Below are positions 60,374-64,000 of a stretch of 64,000 bases of DNA, in pieces. A program made the position numbers and the translations under genes. This DNA comes from a virus: IMG/VR virus record IMGVR_UViG_3300036852_000741, positions 1-64,000 of that record, one strand, 5' to 3'. Under the pieces are notes generated by a model. The model searched no databases. It had not been told where the DNA came from and saw nothing but the letters and a program-made list of their open reading frames with translations. Every line of letters starts with the position of its first letter. Within the stretch, counting starts at the first letter, position 1.

Positions 60374-63304
60374 GTGACCCAGCCTGGCGCAGAGGAGCTT
60401 GTCGTGGGACGGGTCGATCCGTTCGTCGCTTTGCGGGGGCGGATCGAGGAGGCCAGCAACGGGGGCAAGGATGCTGGCGAGCGGGCGCTGGCGCTCAAGC
60501 GGGTGCGCTACGGCCTGCTGGCGGCACTGAGGGACGTGGAGGGCCGCATCGAGGAGGCCGAGGGCGACCGCGAGCGCGAGGTGCGTCGCGAGGTGCTGCG
60601 CCGGGTGCGTGAGAACGCCGACCTGCGCGAGCAACTGGAGCGCCGGGGGCTGGTGGCGCCGGAGCGCTTGGACGCGATGGGGCTGGTCTCCCATGACGCG
60701 CTCGATGAGGCCGGGGTCGAGGGGCGCCTGGAGGAGTTCGCGGCCGGCGCCCTGGCGAAGCTCGACAACATCGGGCAGGGCTCTGGCGTGTTGGGCAAGT
60801 GGCTGGAGAAACTGCACCCGCGCGATCGCGGGGGCCAGTTTGCGAAGAAGCCCGGCTCGGGGGTGATGACGGCTCACGTGGGCCCGGACGCCGGTGGCAG
60901 GGGGACGGTGAAGCGTACGGTCAAGGCACCGGCCGCCAAGCGGCCCGAGCGGGTGTTCAAGACGCAGAAGGTCATGCCCGAGGAGCTTGTGGCTCAGCAG
61001 AAGACGCCCGAGCAGAAGGACGTGCCGGAGGCCGAGCGTGTCGGGTTCGAGGGCCTGGCCCCGGGTGCTCGCCCGGCCGGGATGAGCGAGCGGCAGTGGC
61101 GCCAGGAGCGTGCTCGTACCCCGGAGGGGGCTCGTCGGACCAAGGGGCCGGTGCAGGCGCCCGAGGAGATTGAGAAGGCCAAGGCCAAGGACCGCGAGAA
61201 GCGCCAGCGGGGAATGGCCAAGCGTGTCGAGCGCGAGGTGGCCAAGGGCGTCAAGGGCGGGGCCGCCCAGCACTTCAATCCGGCCGGCAAGGTCAGCCAG
61301 AAGGCGCTGTTGGACTACGTGCGCAACACGCTGACCACGCCGTCAACGGCCGATGCGCACTCCGAGGTGCGCGGCGAGCAGCGCTTCTATCACCCCGACC
61401 GCAAGCAGCTTCACGACACGATTATCGACACGTTGCTGCGGCGCCCCAACGAGGACGGCACCATCTCGGCGTCCAACGAGTACCTGCCCTCCCAGGAGAC
61501 GCCGGAGGTCCTGTTCATGGGCGGCGGCTATGCGGCGGGCAAGTCGAGCGCGGAGAAGTTGCTGCGGGCCCGCAACGAGGTGCCGGCGGACTCGCTGAAG
61601 ATCGACCCCGACCAGATCAAGTCGATGCTGCCCGAGTTCGTGGCGACGGCCGGCCACGACCCGGAGGCCAACCTGCGCGTCTACGAGGAGGCGTGGGACA
61701 TCGCCCAGGAGCTTCAGCGTCAGGCCAAGGAGCGCAAGCTCAACGTGGTGGTGGACGGCATCACCAACACCTCGGCCGACGAGGTGTTCGGTCGGGTGCA
61801 GAGCTTCAAGGACGCCGGCTACGGCAACGCGCGGATCGCCTACGTGGATGTGCCCACCGACGTGGCGCTCACCCGGGCCGCCGACCGGATGGCCAAGGCG
61901 ATCGAGCGTGGCGACGGGCCGAACATGCGCCACATCCCCGAGCCGATCATGCGCGCTGTGCACCGCGACGTGGCGGCGACGATTCCGGCAGTGATGGGCG
62001 ACCCCCGCCGCGAGGGCCTGGGGGTGCATGTGGACGTGTACGACGGCCAGTCGGGGGCGCTGCCGATCGCCTCGATCGCCCCCGACGCCGCCGAGCCGAC
62101 GATCCACAACGACCCGGCGTGGGCGCGGCTGCGCGAGAAGGCCGACGAGAAGATCGCCGGGGTGGACGCGGCCAAGAGCGCCACCGACCCGTGGGCTGCC
62201 GGGCGCCTGGCGGAGAACCACGAGGACTTCTTCAACGTGACGCCGCAGACGACGCGGGTGTCGCTGGACAAGCTGCGCCCGTCCAAGCAGCCCGAGAGCC
62301 AGCCCAAGTCGGTGGACAACGCCGAGCGGTTCATGCGTCAGGCGGCGGCCGGCGAGAAGGGCAAGCGCGACCCGATCAGGGTGCGCGACGATGGCGATGG
62401 GACCTACACCGTGCTCGACGGCAACGCCACCTACGGGGCGGCGGTGCGCAACGACTGGAAGGACCTCCCCGTCGAGGTGGTCAACGCCAAGCCCGGCGGC
62501 GAGACCACGGGCGGAGCGGCGGTGCGGCCCGGCGATGACGAGGCCCGAGCCGTGCACCAGCGGATCGTGGAGTCTGTCGGCGATGTGCCCGCGGAGGCGC
62601 CTCCTCAGCCGGCCAGCACCGAGGAGGAGTTGTATGCGCTGGCGCCTGCCGCCCAGGAGGGCTTCGTTGACATCCTGGACCGCGGTGTGGGCGTCTCAGC
62701 GTCGTTGGGGGCGCGTACTCACCAGATCACGAACGAGGACGACTTCAAGGAGGCGGTGGCCGCGGTCGAGGCCGACCCCGACAGCCCGCACATCCTCCTG
62801 GCGCCGTTGAAGGGCACCGAGCGTGCGCGCGAGAAGGTCGAGGGCAAGTACAAGGGCGACTGGGGCAAGCTCTCCGATGTTGTGCGCGGGACGGTCGTGG
62901 TGCCGGACATCGAGACGCTTGAACAGGCGATGGACGCGGTACGCCGGGAGGCGGAGGCCAACGGCTGGAAGGTCAGCGCCCTGGAGAACCGGATGGTCAA
63001 CATCCAGGGCGAGGGCAAGCGTGCGCCGGGGCCGACCTCCTCGGGCTACACGGACTTCAACATCCGCCTGGAGGCGCCCAACGGCATCCAGGCTGAGCTT
63101 CAGTTCAACACCTCGCACATGGTGATCGCCAAGGAGGGCACGCCAGGCGGCCACAAGCTGTTTGAGGAGGAGCGCACGATTGTGGATCGGGCGAACGCGA
63201 GGGGACTCCCGCTCACCGCCGCGGAGCGCGCCAGGGTGTTCGAGCTTCGCAAGCAGCAGACGGCGATCTACACCCAGGCATGGGAGGCCGGCATCCCATC
63301 GTAG
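60374..63304 (+). CDS. Polyvalent protein: zeta-toxin-like kinase, ParB-like and RelA/SpoT-like domains, 976 aa
   Basis: N-terminal helical part, then linker LHPRDRGGQFAKKPG (about 150-165) as in injected MuF-fused proteins. Zeta-like kinase (about 320-540): Walker A GGGYAAGKSS near 382, KIDPDQIKSMLPEF, VVDGITNTSADEVFG and ADRMAKAIERGDGP. ParB-like domain (about 610-700): RVSLDKLRPSKQ and TVLDGNATYGAAVRN. RelA/SpoT-like domain (about 810-935): LKGTERAREKVEGKYKGDWG, KLSDVVRGTVVV, GYTDFNIRLEAPNGIQAELQ. Zeta kinases phosphorylate UDP-sugars and RelA-like enzymes make (p)ppGpp or modify RNA, so the protein might halt host growth after injection. Domain calls are by motif only. Confidence 0.8.
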   Translation: MTQPGAEELVVGRVDPFVALRGRIEEASNGGKDAGERALALKRVRYGLLAALRDVEGRIEEAEGDREREVRREVLRRVRENADLREQLERRGLVAPERLDAMGLVSHDALDEAGVEGRLEEFAAGALAKLDNIGQGSGVLGKWLEKLHPRDRGGQFAKKPGSGVMTAHVGPDAGGRGTVKRTVKAPAAKRPERVFKTQKVMPEELVAQQKTPEQKDVPEAERVGFEGLAPGARPAGMSERQWRQERARTPEGARRTKGPVQAPEEIEKAKAKDREKRQRGMAKRVEREVAKGVKGGAAQHFNPAGKVSQKALLDYVRNTLTTPSTADAHSEVRGEQRFYHPDRKQLHDTIIDTLLRRPNEDGTISASNEYLPSQETPEVLFMGGGYAAGKSSAEKLLRARNEVPADSLKIDPDQIKSMLPEFVATAGHDPEANLRVYEEAWDIAQELQRQAKERKLNVVVDGITNTSADEVFGRVQSFKDAGYGNARIAYVDVPTDVALTRAADRMAKAIERGDGPNMRHIPEPIMRAVHRDVAATIPAVMGDPRREGLGVHVDVYDGQSGALPIASIAPDAAEPTIHNDPAWARLREKADEKIAGVDAAKSATDPWAAGRLAENHEDFFNVTPQTTRVSLDKLRPSKQPESQPKSVDNAERFMRQAAAGEKGKRDPIRVRDDGDGTYTVLDGNATYGAAVRNDWKDLPVEVVNAKPGGETTGGAAVRPGDDEARAVHQRIVESVGDVPAEAPPQPASTEEELYALAPAAQEGFVDILDRGVGVSASLGARTHQITNEDDFKEAVAAVEADPDSPHILLAPLKGTERAREKVEGKYKGDWGKLSDVVRGTVVVPDIETLEQAMDAVRREAEANGWKVSALENRMVNIQGEGKRAPGPTSSGYTDFNIRLEAPNGIQAELQFNTSHMVIAKEGTPGGHKLFEEERTIVDRANARGLPLTAAERARVFELRKQQTAIYTQAWEAGIPS

Positions 63305-63324
63305 CTCACGATGTGTGCTATCAT
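63302..63324 (+). promoter_or_regulatory. Dyad promoter
   Basis: TAGCTCACGATGTGTGCTA, first TAG being the stop of the polyvalent gene, with TATCAT (63319-63324). GGAGGTGATGCC gives the ribosome site; the CCCGACCAAGG word is absent. Confidence 0.85.
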
Positions 63325-63345
63325 TCAGGCTGGAGGTGATGCCAC

Positions 63346-63657
63346 GTGGCATCCAATGAGACCACGCCAGAGGTCCCCACCGGGGCCACGATGTACTACA
63401 GGGACAACGAGGGCAGCCTATTCCGGGAACGAGACGGGTGGGGCGGCGAGATACTCAACGGCGACGAGTGGCAGTTCTACGCGATCGACATGACCAGGGT
63501 CGTGACGATTGACGAGGCCGAGGCCGAGGAGATGGCCGCCGGCACACCGCTGGACGCCGAGAACCAGGGGATCAGCGTAGCGGCCGGCATCAGTGCTGAC
63601 CAGTACGCCGAGGAGACGCCTGGCGAGAAGCCGGAGGAGGAGCAGAGTGCCGTCTGA
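63346..63657 (+). CDS. Hypothetical acidic protein, 103 aa
   Basis: Unknown. YYRDNEGSLFRERDGWGGEI and NGDEWQFYAIDMTRVVTIDE, then an acidic disordered tail. GTG chosen for the GGAGG site. Lies between head genes, so might be a scaffold-like or assembly factor, but that is inference. Confidence 0.7.
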   Translation: MASNETTPEVPTGATMYYRDNEGSLFRERDGWGGEILNGDEWQFYAIDMTRVVTIDEAEAEEMAAGTPLDAENQGISVAAGISADQYAEETPGEKPEEEQSAV

Positions 63658-63955
63658 GCGCAAGGACGAGGGCAAGGAGACGAAGGGCAGGGAGCCCGCG
63701 ATCGCGCCCGGGATGTCGCACGAGGACATCGCGACGGCCGGCGGGATGATCGACCTGCCCTACGAGGCGCCTCCGGGCGACGCGCAGCCGCTCCAGTACG
63801 CCGACGACCTGCCCGACGAGAAGGGCTGGACACCCCCCGAGGGGTTCAAGATCGCGGGGGTGGACTTCGCAGACGCAGTGGCCGGGATCGGGGGTGGCGC
63901 GCAGATACCACCGCCGGCCCCGGTCGAGGAGGAGGAGAACGGCTCGACCGAGTAG
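63647..63955 (+). CDS. Hypothetical Pro/acid-rich protein, 102 aa
   Basis: Unknown. Highly charged N-terminus (SERKDEGKETKGREPAIAPG), then MIDLPYEAPPGDAQPLQYAD and an acidic end. Probably disordered; could be a scaffold or decoration factor. GTG start inside the previous gene with GGAGGAGC upstream. Confidence 0.65.
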   Translation: MPSERKDEGKETKGREPAIAPGMSHEDIATAGGMIDLPYEAPPGDAQPLQYADDLPDEKGWTPPEGFKIAGVDFADAVAGIGGGAQIPPPAPVEEEENGSTE

Positions 63956-63964
63956 GAGCGGGGC

Positions 63965-64000
63965 ATGGCGGCAGAGAGCCGGGCGACGCCCGCCGAGCAG
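63965..64000 (+). CDS. Start of a gene cut by the window edge
   Basis: ATG after GGAGCGGGGC, reading MAAESRATPAEQ to the edge. By gene order a head or scaffold gene may follow, but too little is visible. Confidence 0.4.
   Translation, partial: MAAESRATPAEQ

Noticed and set aside
1-64000. tRNA genes, integrase, insertion sequences
   Set aside because: Looked for T-arm-like words, tyrosine or serine recombinase motifs and transposase motifs by eye and found none convincing; short or diverged cases could be missed.

Overview
This window looks like part of a large, GC-rich double-stranded DNA phage genome, or a phage-derived contig, from an actinobacterial host. Seen directly: both terminase subunits, a portal, a MuF-type head protein, DnaB-type helicase, a RecT/Bet-like annealing protein, SSB, RusA-like resolvase and about 140 short genes packed with 1-4 base overlaps. 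Actinobacterial host is an inference. It rests on leaderless genes with a TAnnnT box 6-9 bases before the start codon, on actinophage-like zinc-ribbon proteins, and on secreted proteins of a style common in Actinobacteria (possibly Solirubrobacter-like soil taxa, weakly supported). No integrase, tRNA, CRISPR array or insertion sequence was seen.

Layout. 1-12.6 kb is mostly minus strand: small genes and an HNH protein, a Cas4/RecB-like nuclease, a ParB-like protein, three probable virion proteins (6.5-8.2 kb), the annealing protein, the helicase and a replication initiator with internal iterons. 12.8-14.9 kb (plus) has an HTH protein, the resolvase and a conserved phage protein. A 340-base GGCNN pentamer array separates it from a minus-strand block of small genes (15.3-19.1 kb). 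19.3-25.8 kb (plus) holds small early-type operons, a 592-residue unknown, a tandem-HTH protein and SSB. 25.9-30.3 kb has a lipoprotein, a thermonuclease and TerS/TerL. 30.4-41.3 kb is a long accessory region of short operons with two secreted proteins. 41.3-64 kb has the portal, three multi-domain (polyvalent) proteins, RNase H1 and many short genes, ending before the expected capsid genes.

Expression. Two promoter classes divide the genes. About twenty operons start at a 19-bp dyad, consensus TAGCWCAC-NNN-GTGWGCTA, fused to an extended -10 box. Many have a short leader hairpin, then CCCGACCAAGGAGG carrying the ribosome site. In contrast TerS/TerL, the virion genes at 8.2 kb, the zeta/RelA-like polyvalent protein and some others have leaderless promoters. 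Only two genes, a paralogous pair of winged-helix-like proteins at 9.7 and 18.2 kb, have clear consensus -35/-10 promoters. A third, compact start cassette with a GCGGACGACCGGAGGG core is repeated between eight consecutive genes at 49-51 kb.

The strongest candidates for new biology are the dispersed dyad/hairpin regulon with its possible tandem-HTH regulator, the polyvalent proteins (MuF + two zincins + ART-like + nuclease-like; zeta kinase + ParB-like + RelA/SpoT-like), the phase-locked pentamer array, and the helically phased iterons inside the initiator gene. All functions are read from motifs by eye without database searches.
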